This document shows positions 1 to 6,737 of a stretch of DNA of 64,000 nt, one piece after another (positions within the stretch are counted from its first letter, which is position 1; each line of letters begins with the position of its first letter). Where the stretch lies: positions 1 through 64,000 of the forward strand of contig CAKSIH010000001.1 in NCBI GenBank assembly GCA_934462705.1, written 5' to 3'. Position numbers and translations under genes: made by a program. Origin of the DNA: an uncultured Eubacteriales bacterium (GTDB lineage Bacteria > Bacillota > Clostridia > Oscillospirales > Acutalibacteraceae). Under the pieces are notes generated by a model. The model was not told where the DNA came from. It saw nothing but the letters and a program-made list of their open reading frames with translations, and searched no databases.

Positions 1-40
1 TACGAACGAAGGTGAGTAAAACGACAATGCCTTTGACCGG

Positions 41-75
41 AATGGTCGTTGGTTCAAGTCCAACAGGGGGAACCA
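41..75 (+). pseudogene. tRNA 3' fragment, repeat copy 1
   Basis: A perfect T-arm (stem GTTGG/CCAAC, loop TTCAAGT) is followed by a 7-base 3' acceptor strand AGGGGGA, a discriminator A and an encoded CCA (73-75). No matching TCCCCCT acceptor strand, D-arm or anticodon arm lies upstream in the window, so this is a fragment. The sequence before base 41 is repeat DNA. Confidence 0.75.
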
Positions 76-84
76 AAGTTTAAG

Positions 85-115
85 AAACTTCACCTAAAAA
101 GAGGGTGGAGTTTTT
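85..115 (+). terminator. Rho-independent terminator after tRNA fragment, copy 1
   Basis: A 10-bp stem (85-94 with 104-113, one G-T pair) is followed by a T-rich run. It starts ten bases after the CCA of the tRNA fragment, as expected for a tRNA transcription unit. Confidence 0.7.
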
Positions 116-265
116 AGTTTCTGCGGTGTTACAGCCGCAAGGATGGGGTTGTTAACTGGCTCGCAGTGCGCCGCGCCCAGAGGGCGAAGCAGGCGTGCTG
201 ATGAGCAGGAAAAGGCACAGAGAATTACGAACGAAGGTGAGTAAAACGACAATGCCTTTGACCGG

Positions 266-300
266 AATGGTCGTTGGTTCAAGTCCAACAGGGGGAACCA
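266..300 (+). pseudogene. tRNA 3' fragment, repeat copy 2
   Basis: Identical to 41-75: T-arm, 3' acceptor strand and CCA only. It is carried by the second 225-bp unit. Confidence 0.75.
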
Positions 301-309
301 AAGTTTAAG

Positions 310-340
310 AAACTTCACCTAAAAAGAGGGTGGAGTTTTT
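310..340 (+). terminator. Rho-independent terminator, repeat copy 2
   Basis: Same hairpin and T-run as at 85-115, in the second 225-bp unit. Confidence 0.68.
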
Positions 341-586
341 AGTTTCTGCGGTGTTACAGCCGCAAGGATGGGGTTGTTAACTGGCTCGCAGTGCGCCGCG
401 CCCAGAGGGCGAAGCAGGCGTGCTGATGAGCAGGAAAAGGCACAGAGAATTACGAACGAAGGTGAGTAAAACGACAATGCCTTTGACCGGGGAGCATCTG
501 CGCTGCCAGTGGCAGGAGAAGCAAGTCAGGCGAATAGGAAGGAATACAGAAAGATGAAAATGGAGCCAGCCTCGCCCTTTTTGTAC

Positions 587-883
587 TTAGCGTTGTAGCC
601 CTCCTGATTTCGGCCCTAAAACATGTCTTACTTCGTTAGGAAATACCCAATCATTATTTGTATTTCGTACAGCGTATTCCTTGTACATCCCATCTTTTCC
701 ACGTCTACCAGCCAAACCCAGGTAAGTTACAGTGTACCCAGCATCTGAGAGTCGTTCGATCTCATCGTTGTTGAAAAAATATCCGCATCCGTGTTCTGTT
801 GACCAGCCTCCAGAAGCATGTTCCAAGTTGTCTTTGTTAATGGCCTTAGCAGGGTGCGGCTTTTTGGTGTTTTTATCTTTCAT
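587..883 (-). CDS. Small peptide with double-glycine leader, possible bacteriocin or RiPP precursor
   Basis: 98 aa. The N-terminus is short, charged and ends in a double-glycine motif (LEHASGG, Gly25-Gly26), like leaders cut by the C39 peptidase of peptide-exporting ABC transporters. The remaining 72 residues are rich in Gly, Asn and Tyr with a single Cys (GCGYFF) and no membrane segment. A perfect AGGAGGTGATC lies eight bases before the ATG at 883. A GTG three codons upstream overlaps that site, so ATG is preferred. No transporter, immunity or modification gene lies in the window, so export and activity are inference. The family is not recognised. It could also be a toxin or an ordinary small cytoplasmic protein. 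Confidence 0.6.
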   Translation of the reverse strand: MKDKNTKKPHPAKAINKDNLEHASGGWSTEHGCGYFFNNDEIERLSDAGYTVTYLGLAGRRGKDGMYKEYAVRNTNNDWVFPNEVRHVLGPKSGGLQR

Positions 884-908
884 GATGATCACCTCCTTTC
901 ATGGTACA

Positions 909-940
909 ATTATACCATAGGGGGGGGGGGGGCGTGTCAA
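909..940 (-). promoter_or_regulatory. Sigma-A promoter with a 13-base C tract in the spacer
   Basis: Read on the minus strand: -35 TTGACA (940-935), a 20-base spacer containing 13 consecutive C (932-920), then an extended -10 TGGTATAAT (TATAAT at 914-909). The start would fall near 902, giving a leader of about 19 bases with the ribosome site. The -10 sits inside an imperfect 18-bp palindrome (901-918), a possible operator. The spacer is 3 bases longer than the 17-base optimum, so loss of C residues would be expected to strengthen the promoter. Confidence 0.75.
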
Positions 941-1025
941 TAGATTTTATAAATTTTTACTGTTTTTTTAAAAAATATGGATTGCAATTTTATGCATTAA
1001 ATTTATTGGCGCTTGTTGACTTGAA

Positions 1026-1066
1026 GGCTCTGCCAGGCCGCAGCAAAACGGCGGCCTGGCAGAGCC
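1026..1066. repeat. Perfect 16-bp GC-rich inverted repeat
   Basis: Arms 1026-1041 and 1051-1066 are exactly complementary with a 9-base loop. There is no T-run on either side, so it is not a canonical terminator. It lies in a 517-base stretch (902-1418) without a convincing gene. That stretch also has two similar segments starting CCCACGC near 1128 and 1209, and another hairpin at 1301. It resembles the outer stem of the cloverleaf repeats elsewhere in the window but lacks their inner arms. Confidence 0.85.
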
Positions 1067-1300
1067 CATCTTTAGCTGGCCTTCATAACTGATTTTGCAA
1101 AAGTGCAAAAAGGAGAGAAACACTAACCCACGCGGCTGAGCGTTTGCAAAGATTGTTAGAGAGTGAAAAGCGAAAGAAAGTGTAGGAGAATAGCGGGAGG
1201 GCCCCACCCCACGCATCTGAGCGCTGGTTTACGAAAGCAGCATGAGAGTGAAATGAGGAGACCGCTTTTGTTCTGTTCCCGTAATGAGTAATTAACATTA

Positions 1301-1339
1301 ATAAGGGAGCCCGCACCTTCTAGGTGCGGGCTCCCTTAT
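1301..1339. terminator. Perfect 18-bp hairpin, likely terminator
   Basis: Bases 1301-1318 pair exactly with 1322-1339 around a 3-base loop. The core GGGAGCCCGCACC is very GC-rich and the ends are AT-rich. It lies about 80 bases downstream of the broken small gene at 1419-1624 and could terminate that minus-strand transcript. T-runs are weak on both sides. Confidence 0.55.
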
Positions 1340-1418
1340 GCTTACAATAGTAAAATATTTATAATTTTGTTTTTAGCCTTAAGTGAACCTTATTAAATTA
1401 AAACCGTAATTTTATACT

Positions 1419-1624
1419 CTAATCGTGATTGCTGACAGTTGTTGCTGTGTTTAGTGAGTTTTCTTTGGTAGCCGACAGCAATGCCAATTGATCCCCAATC
1501 ACGCTAAATAAGGCACTTAAAACATCAAGCGAGTCTGAGTCCGTACAATCAGCAATTTTAAAAGCAATCGCAGTGCCTATGGTAATTAATTGTTTGCCGT
1601 TATAACAGTTTTTTATGATATCAT
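1419..1624 (-). pseudogene. Small DUF6774-like protein gene with a frameshift after its start
   Basis: An open frame reading down to a TAG at 1421-1419 encodes about 67 residues including IGTAIAFKIAD and LSALFSVIGDQLALLSATKE. This pattern (hydrophobic, then a short helix ending in GDQLALL) resembles small clostridial DUF6774 proteins as I remember them. The only good start, an ATG at 1624 behind AGGGGG, is in the wrong frame and hits TAA after three codons. One base appears to be missing within the first two codons. Either the gene is broken, a rare ATC or ATA codon starts it, or there is a sequencing error. Confidence 0.45.
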
Positions 1625-1676
1625 ACCCCCTACAAAGTATGCTATGTTAATGGTAAACAAAAAGTTAAATTATCAT

Positions 1677-2054
1677 TTATTCTAAGGTATATTTAATAAG
1701 TTTTTCCAGGGTTTCGGAGCTAATAACATGTTCAATTTTACATGCTTCATTTTCGGCAGTTTCTTTATTTATTCCGAGCTTATTGGTAAGGAAATTAACT
1801 AATGTATTGTGCTTAAAGTATATTGATTGTGCAAGTTCTTTTCCTTCTTTGGTCAGCTTAATTTCTCCGTATTTTTGGTGAGTTAAAAGCCCTTGATTTT
1901 TTAAACTTGACACAGCTTTGTTGACGCTTGGTTTGGAAATTTCCATTGCATTTGCAATGTCGGTTATACGTATTTCACCTCTCTCTTTATTTAATATAAA
2001 TATAGTTTCAAGATAATCTTCAAGAGAGGTGCTAAGTTTATTGGCAACATTCAT
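1677..2054 (-). CDS. DtxR/MntR-family metal-dependent repressor
   Basis: 125 aa. An N-terminal winged helix-turn-helix (about residues 8-70: LEDYLETIF, ITDIANAMEISKPSVNKAV) is followed by the metal-binding dimerisation domain with the typical EACKIEH segment. It lacks the C-terminal SH3-like domain of long DtxR proteins, as in MntR-type members. It is the last gene of the feo operon and its ATG overlaps the TGA of the upstream gene (ATGA, 2051-2054), so translation is coupled. It probably represses this operon when Fe(II) (or Mn(II)) is plentiful; the likely operator is at 4565-4580. The metal cannot be decided from sequence. Confidence 0.88.
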   Translation of the reverse strand: MNVANKLSTSLEDYLETIFILNKERGEIRITDIANAMEISKPSVNKAVSSLKNQGLLTHQKYGEIKLTKEGKELAQSIYFKHNTLVNFLTNKLGINKETAENEACKIEHVISSETLEKLIKYTLE

Positions 2055-2215
2055 CTTGATTTCTCCTTAAAATAAGAACATTTCTGCAGACACCCTGAAC
2101 AGTTACCGCTACACAGAGATGATAAGCCATGTCTTTTAAATTTTAATATACATTTTATTATAAAACAACACACAAATAAAATAGCAAATAAACCTATAAT
2201 AATATCAAAAATCAT
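2051..2215 (-). CDS. FeoB-associated Cys-rich membrane peptide
   Basis: 54 aa. One N-terminal membrane helix (about residues 2-24) is followed by a basic stretch and a Cys cluster (CSGNCSGCLQKC). This is the layout of FeoB-associated Cys-rich proteins found downstream of feoB in Firmicutes and Bacteroidetes. AGGAGG precedes the ATG at 2215; the longer open frame reading in from 2332 has no such site. It starts 11 bases after feoB ends and overlaps the regulator by ATGA. The role is unproven; a metal-binding accessory to FeoB is the usual inference. Confidence 0.85.
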   Translation of the reverse strand: MIFDIIIGLFAILFVCCFIIKCILKFKRHGLSSLCSGNCSGCLQKCSYFKEKSR

Positions 2216-2226
2216 AAAATACCTCC

Positions 2227-4308
2227 TTAAATGTGAAGTATAAATCTGGAGATTAAAGTTCCAAATTGGTAAATACAAACTGACGCAAACCAGGCGATTA
2301 CTAATTGGTATGTTATAGAAAAACAAGCCCACTTAATGCTTTTAAATTCTTTTATCATTGTTGATATTGCTGCGACGCATGGTGTATAAAGAAGAACAAA
2401 CGTCATAAAGGCATAAGCAGATATTGTATTAAAGTGGGAGCAAATTGAGCCTACAAGGTCAACAGTGCCGTTGCAGTCATAAAGGACTGCCATGGTAGAT
2501 ACAACAGTTTCTTTTGCAACAAGACCTGATAATAAAGAGACTGCAGATTTCCAATCTCCAAAGCCACAGAGGCTAAAAATAGGTGCAATTGTATTTCCTA
2601 TGCAAGCAAGAATACTTTCACTTTTGTTTTCAATCATTTGCAATGATGTATTAAAAGATTGTAAAAACCATATTACAATAGTAGCAAAAACTAAAACAGT
2701 TCCAGCTTTTACAAGGAAGTCCCGAACTCTTTCTCCAACGTGTAAAAACAAATTTTTTATGGTTGGCAATCTGTATTCCGGAAGTTCCATTATAAATGGT
2801 GCAGCTGTGCCCTTAAGTAGCGTGGATTTAAATAAAAATGCAGTTAGAATTCCCAGTGCAATTCCTAAAAGATAAATTGAAAAAATTATTATGGCTTGAT
2901 GTTCGTGAAAGAACGCAGAAATAAATATAGCATAAACGGGCATTTTGGCACTGCATGACATGAAAGGTACAATGAGAATAGTAAGCCGCCTATCCTTACT
3001 TTTTTCTAGAATTCTGGTACCTAAAACAGCAGGAACGGAGCATCCAAATCCCATAAGTAAAGGCACAAATGCTCTGCCGGAAAGTCCCACTTTACGAAGC
3101 AGTTTATCTGTAATAAATGCGGCTCTTGCCATATATCCACTGTCCTCTAAAATTGATAATAGTGTAAATAGCAACGCAATTTGTGGTAGGAAGGATACAA
3201 CAGACCCAACGCCTTCAATTATTCCTCCAACAATTAGGCTCTTAGCCCATTCGGATGCACCAAGTGACGAAAGTGTATTTAGCATAAAATCTCCCAATAT
3301 ACCTTTTATAAAAAAGTCAAAGGTATCTCTTAAAAAGTTTCCAAAAGGCCCAAACGTTATGTAAAAGATTAGCCCCATAATTGAAAAAAACACAGGTATC
3401 GCAAGAAATTTATTGGTTACAATGCTATCTATTTTATCTGTTAAGTTAAAGGTAGCAGTTTTTTTGTTTTTAGTTAAACATTTAGTGCAAAGGTTGCAAA
3501 TGTATTGATATCTTTCGTCTGCAATAAGCATTTGCCTGTCAACATCCGGAGGTAGCACAATAAGCCTTTTATATCCATCAGTTTTACTTTTATCAAATTC
3601 ATTTAATTGTTTAATAATTATATCATCGTCCTCAAAAATTTTTACACTTAACCACCTCTTATATTTTTTGTTTTTAGGTAATGTATGTCCAATTTTGTTT
3701 AATACCTGTTCAATTTCATTAGAAAATATTTTATTAACTTGAATATTTTTCTCAACATTTTTGTGTTGTGTTATGTATTCAAGGAGAGTATCTGTACCAA
3801 TATGCTTATTAGCAGAAATAGGAATAACAGGAAATCCCAACTTTTGACTAAGCGTAGAATAATCTATTTTATCTCCGCGTTTTTCAACAATATCTATCAT
3901 ATTTAAAGTAATAATCATAGGTTTACCAAGCTCAGCAATCTGCGTTGTAAGATAAAGATTGCGTTCTATATTGCTAGCATCTACGATATTTATAATTAAA
4001 TCTATGTCATCTTGCATTAAGCAGTTTCTGGTAATAATTTCCTCGGATGAGTATGGAGATAAAGAGTAAATACCAGGCAAATCTATAACGGTTATATTTA
4101 TGTTTTTAAACTTTAAATTTCCTTCCTTTTTTTCAACGGTAACACCAGGCCAATTACCTACATATTGGCGGCTGCCGGTTAAAGAGTTGAAAAGCGTGGT
4201 TTTTCCACAATTTGGGTTTCCAATTAAAGCAATTCGCAAGCTATCAACTGCGGAACTATTGCTTAATTTAATATTATTATCCAGTGAATTTTTTTCAAGT
4301 AGCTTCAT
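2227..4308 (-). CDS. feoB: Ferrous iron transporter FeoB
   Basis: 693 aa inner-membrane Fe(II) transporter. The N-terminal G domain shows G1 GNPNCGKTT (30-38), G3 DLPGIYSLSPYS and G4 NMID. It is followed by a GDI-like helical domain and a C-terminal membrane domain with paired Gate repeats (SFLPQIALLF, EDSGYMARAAF, GFGCSVPAVLGTR) and conserved Cys residues. Length is normal. Its ATG overlaps the feoA stop by ATGA (4305-4308), the usual feoA-feoB coupling. The Cys-rich peptide and DtxR-type repressor follow directly. Confidence 0.97.
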   Translation of the reverse strand: MKLLEKNSLDNNIKLSNSSAVDSLRIALIGNPNCGKTTLFNSLTGSRQYVGNWPGVTVEKKEGNLKFKNINITVIDLPGIYSLSPYSSEEIITRNCLMQDDIDLIINIVDASNIERNLYLTTQIAELGKPMIITLNMIDIVEKRGDKIDYSTLSQKLGFPVIPISANKHIGTDTLLEYITQHKNVEKNIQVNKIFSNEIEQVLNKIGHTLPKNKKYKRWLSVKIFEDDDIIIKQLNEFDKSKTDGYKRLIVLPPDVDRQMLIADERYQYICNLCTKCLTKNKKTATFNLTDKIDSIVTNKFLAIPVFFSIMGLIFYITFGPFGNFLRDTFDFFIKGILGDFMLNTLSSLGASEWAKSLIVGGIIEGVGSVVSFLPQIALLFTLLSILEDSGYMARAAFITDKLLRKVGLSGRAFVPLLMGFGCSVPAVLGTRILEKSKDRRLTILIVPFMSCSAKMPVYAIFISAFFHEHQAIIIFSIYLLGIALGILTAFLFKSTLLKGTAAPFIMELPEYRLPTIKNLFLHVGERVRDFLVKAGTVLVFATIVIWFLQSFNTSLQMIENKSESILACIGNTIAPIFSLCGFGDWKSAVSLLSGLVAKETVVSTMAVLYDCNGTVDLVGSICSHFNTISAYAFMTFVLLYTPCVAAISTMIKEFKSIKWACFSITYQLVIAWFASVCIYQFGTLISRFILHI

Positions 4309-4547
4309 GATAAATTCCTTTCTAAAGATTCGACTTTAATATTTTCGGCTTCTGACTTTCTTATGCTAAGCTCGTATCCGCGGACAGATATTTGAATAGG
4401 GTCACCAAATGGAGCAAATCTTTTCATTGTAATGATTGTTCCTGGTGTTATGCCCATATCGATAATTCTGCGTTTAAGAGCTCCAACTCCTAAAACCATA
4501 ATAACCTTGCAGGATTGCCCTGGAGCTATATCGTTTAAAGTTTTCAA
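4305..4547 (-). CDS. feoA: FeoA, SH3-fold partner of FeoB
   Basis: 80 aa. Typical FeoA: GQSCKVIMVLGVGALKRRIIDMGITPGT, shown here as two joined motifs (turn at LGVGA; MGITPGT), ending in the strand GYELSIRKSEAENI. FeoA proteins are small cytoplasmic SH3-like domains that modulate FeoB. It is the first gene of the operon with GGAGG ahead of ATG at 4547. The promoter and a candidate repressor site lie immediately upstream. Confidence 0.94.
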   Translation of the reverse strand: MKTLNDIAPGQSCKVIMVLGVGALKRRIIDMGITPGTIITMKRFAPFGDPIQISVRGYELSIRKSEAENIKVESLERNLS

Positions 4548-4564
4548 AATGCCACCTCCAAAAA

Positions 4565-4586
4565 GTTAGCTTTGGCTAACATTATA
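4565..4586 (-). promoter_or_regulatory. feo promoter -10 with overlapping DtxR-type operator
   Basis: A perfect inverted repeat GTTAGC-4-GCTAAC (4565-4580) sits directly downstream of a TATAAT (4586-4581, minus strand). The TTAGC/GCTAA half-sites resemble DtxR/IdeR/MntR boxes. Binding there would block the transcription start, matching autoregulation by the DtxR-family gene at the operon's end. The -35 is not clear. Confidence 0.65.
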
Positions 4587-4670
4587 TATTTATATTGTAC
4601 CATTTTGTGTTTTAGAAGTAAACAAGAAATTTTTGAAAGGTTTGTTTTATCAATCCTCTTTAGTTGAGAA

Positions 4671-4756
4671 TGGGCCGCGAGGCCCGCAGTTAAAAAACTG
4701 CGGAAAAAATGGCTATTTGCCATTTTTCCAAGCTTCGCTTGGGGCCTCGCGGCCCA
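4671..4756. repeat. Cloverleaf repeat, copy 1
   Basis: Outer stem TGGGCCGCGAGGCC (4671-4684) pairs with GGCCTCGCGGCCCA (4743-4756). Inside are three hairpins in order: CCGCAGT/ACTGCGG, AAAAATGGC/GCCATTTTT and CCAAGC/GCTTGG. It lies between the feo promoter and the zinc-ribbon gene. One of six copies in this window. Confidence 0.9.
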
Positions 4757-4768
4757 TGCGGTAATCTA

Positions 4769-4803
4769 GAAAAAACAAAAAGCCCCGAATAAAATCGGAG
4801 CTT
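4769..4803 (-). terminator. Terminator of the zinc-ribbon gene
   Basis: Minus-strand hairpin AAGCTCCGA/TCGGGGCTT (one G-U pair) followed by a long T-run. It lies 18 bases after the stop codon of the gene at 4821. Confidence 0.85.
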
Positions 4804-4820
4804 AATAAGAATTAAGAAGA

Positions 4821-5096
4821 TTATGCTTCCCTCATCTTTGCAAAGCATTCGCTGCAATATACAGGGCGATCTTCGCGTGGTTTAAAAGGAACCTTTGCTT
4901 CGCATCCGCAAGATGCACACTCAGCTGAGTACATTTCACGTTCAACTCTATTGGAATTTTTACGAGCATCACGACAGCTTTTGCATCTTTGAGGCTCATT
5001 TACAAAACCTTTAGATGCATAGAATTCTTGTTCACCAGCAGTAAACACAAATTCATTGCCACATTCTTTACAGATGAGAGTCTTGTCTTCGTACAT
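4821..5096 (-). CDS. Double zinc-ribbon (CxxC-x17-CxxC type) protein
   Basis: 91 aa. The N-terminal ribbon has CKEC (9-12) and CKSC about 25 residues on, with FVFTAGEQEFYASKGF between them, the signature of the probable zinc-ribbon (zf-trcl) family. A second ribbon has CASCGCEAKVPF then CSEC. It is small, soluble and probably binds two zinc ions. Proteins of this kind are common in Clostridia with no settled function. It has its own terminator, and its leader contains a degenerate tRNA-like sequence (5129-5193). Confidence 0.85.
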   Translation of the reverse strand: MYEDKTLICKECGNEFVFTAGEQEFYASKGFVNEPQRCKSCRDARKNSNRVEREMYSAECASCGCEAKVPFKPREDRPVYCSECFAKMREA

Positions 5097-5128
5097 TTGA
5101 TTATACCTCGCTTTGGATTTAATAATTT

Positions 5129-5193
5129 TGCCCTAAGCCGGATTTGCACCGACTCCTTTGTTACCAACGCTCTACTTAATAAGCTACAGGGGC
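5129..5193 (-). pseudogene. Degenerate tRNA-like sequence lacking a normal anticodon arm
   Basis: Read on the minus strand it has a D-arm (GCTT...GAGC) and a T-arm (GTCGG/CCGGC with one G-T pair, loop TGCAAAT), but the acceptor stem pairs in only four of seven positions (GCCC/GGGC). Only 15 bases separate the D-arm and T-stem where about 23 are needed, so a normal anticodon arm cannot form. Total length is 65. No CCA is encoded. It lies 32 bases upstream of the zinc-ribbon start, on the same strand. Confidence 0.6.
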
Positions 5194-5458
5194 ATATACT
5201 TGAAGAAGTAGTATTTTTCTTTTAATAAAAATAAACTTACTTTGATATATAATACATTATTAATTCAAAAAAGTCAATTAATTTTGCAAAATTTTTTAAT
5301 ACTAGAAAAAGAAATTTTATAATTAGAAAATTTAATATTAACAAGTTAAAAATAAATAGTCGAAATAGTCATAACTGCAAAGGTTAACTTTCCTTGATTA
5401 GTGCAGGGGTTTTTGATAAAATATATTAAAAAGTATTAAAATAATAGGAGGTATTTAA

Positions 5459-6145
5459 ATGATTGCTATAATAGGTGCTATGCCAGAGGAGATTAATGCA
5501 ATTAAAGATATTATGACTAGAAAGGTAACAGAAGTTTGCAGCAAAATAACCTTCACGAGGGGAATAATAAATGATACAGAATGTGTAGTGGCTCTAAGTG
5601 GTATAGGAAAGGTAAATTCTGCAGTTTGCACCCAAACTGCTATTATGAAATATTCCCCAGATATTGTTATTAATACTGGTGTTGCAGGTGCATTAAGGGA
5701 AGATGTTAAAATTGGAGACATAGTTTTGGCTGATTTTGTTATGCAACATGATATTGATACAACAGCTATAGGTGATGTTAAGGCGCTGATTTCCACTTTA
5801 AATATTGTAAAAATACCATGTGATAATTTCACCAATAAGAAAATAGCTAACCTGGCCGAGAAATTGAATATACCTATGCGTATTGGAACAGTTGCATCGG
5901 GAGACCAGTTTATTTGCAGTAAAGAAAAATTACTTAGGATACGAGATGAATTCGATGCTGCAGTATGCGAAATGGAAGCTGGGAGTATAGGGCAAGTTTG
6001 CTACATGAATGACGTACCGTTTGTGGTTTTAAAAATTATATCTGATAATGCAGGTAATGATTCACATTCGGAATATAGCCAATTTAAATATTTGGTGGCG
6101 CATAAAACTACAGATTTGATAAGCCATCTCGTTTCTAAAATATAA
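5459..6145 (+). CDS. mtnN: 5'-methylthioadenosine/S-adenosylhomocysteine nucleosidase
   Basis: 228 aa, normal for MTAN/Pfs. It hydrolyses MTA and SAH to adenine plus the thioribose sugar, in methionine salvage and AI-2 precursor formation. Family features are the start IGAMPEEINAI, INTGVAGAL, the SGDQFIC loop, the substrate segment CEMEAGSIGQVC, and ISDNAGNDS with the catalytic Asp. AGGAGG lies six bases before ATG. It stands alone, with an AT-rich 230-base gap upstream where I see no other signal. Confidence 0.95.
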   Translation: MIAIIGAMPEEINAIKDIMTRKVTEVCSKITFTRGIINDTECVVALSGIGKVNSAVCTQTAIMKYSPDIVINTGVAGALREDVKIGDIVLADFVMQHDIDTTAIGDVKALISTLNIVKIPCDNFTNKKIANLAEKLNIPMRIGTVASGDQFICSKEKLLRIRDEFDAAVCEMEAGSIGQVCYMNDVPFVVLKIISDNAGNDSHSEYSQFKYLVAHKTTDLISHLVSKI

Positions 6146-6285
6146 ATACCTAATTTTATCACCAGAGATTTTATTTTCAACACTTTCAACAACATTATTA
6201 ACTGATAGAACAAATTTAAAATATGAGAGGGCTTTTATTTTGTTTTTTTAAAATAAAATGAGACTTTTTGTAGATTTATTTTGAT

Positions 6286-6370
6286 TTTTAAGAAAAATGG
6301 TCGTGAGTTACAGTTATTTCTTAACATAGGAACGTTGTTTTCAACATTTTCAACAATGTTTTAAACAATG
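6286..6370. repeat. Dispersed 85-bp repeat, copy A
   Basis: Starts TTTTAAGAAAAAT and ends in TTTTCAACATTTTCAACA. It aligns over its whole length with 11509-11592. A short related segment (TTTTCAACACTTTCAACAAC) also occurs at about 6174. It lies in the 570-base gap between mtnN and the ydbT-like gene, which holds only this and the tandem repeat that follows. Confidence 0.65.
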
Positions 6371-6737
6371 ACTATTTTTTTAACTGTTTAATACTTAAAA
6401 ACACCAGATAAAACCGTCTTCGAGGTGTTTTGTTACTACCAAATATTAAATATGATCTACACATAAAGTTGTTTATTACTATTCAAATGTCGATTAATAT
6501 ATTATATTATGATGATCAGGTATAAATTTTAAACTTTATCAACAAAGTTTTTAACAATAACTATTTTTTAATTGTTTAACACTTAAAATCACCATATGTA
6601 ATGGTCCTTAACGTGTTTTTTGATACAAAATATTGGATACAGTTTATACATAAAGGTGTTTATTAATATTTAAATGTCGATTAATATATTATATTATGAT
6701 GATCAGGCATAAATTTTAAACTTTATCAACAAAGTTT
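6361..6737. repeat. Imperfect tandem duplication of about 187 bp
   Basis: Two units, near 6361-6550 and 6551-6737, align with a few substitutions and small indels; GATGATCAGG occurs at 6511 and 6698. The right unit includes the stop and last codons of the PH-domain gene ending at 6716. The left unit carries a duplicated copy of that 3' end. Each unit also contains a hairpin-like segment. Confidence 0.85.

Larger units (their letters stand above)
1..490. repeat. 225-bp tandem direct repeat, two full copies plus a partial third
   Basis: The sequence starting at base 1 recurs at 226 and again at 451, an exact period of 225 bases. The third copy stops after about 40 bases (to 490) where the sequence diverges. 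Each full copy holds the 3' part of a tRNA, a terminator-like hairpin and about 110 bases with no recognisable gene. The array may extend left beyond the window. An intact tRNA just upstream is an inference. No protein-coding gene is supported inside it. Confidence 0.93.

Noticed and set aside
94..318. 74-aa minus-strand ORF starting in the 225-bp repeat
   Set aside because: It is the reverse of the tRNA 3' end and terminator (the LDLNQRP string is a well-known false translation of a T-arm) and has no ribosome site.
1..490. Repeat array as a CRISPR
   Set aside because: Units are 225 bases, directly abutting, with no spacers and no cas genes.
732..920. 62-aa plus-strand ORF over the peptide gene
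   Set aside because: Antisense shadow of the GG-leader gene, which has the promoter and ribosome site.
4671..4756. Cloverleaf repeats as tRNA genes
   Set aside because: Arm lengths, the outer stem of 14-20 bp and missing T- and D-loop bases exclude tRNA; only the topology is similar.
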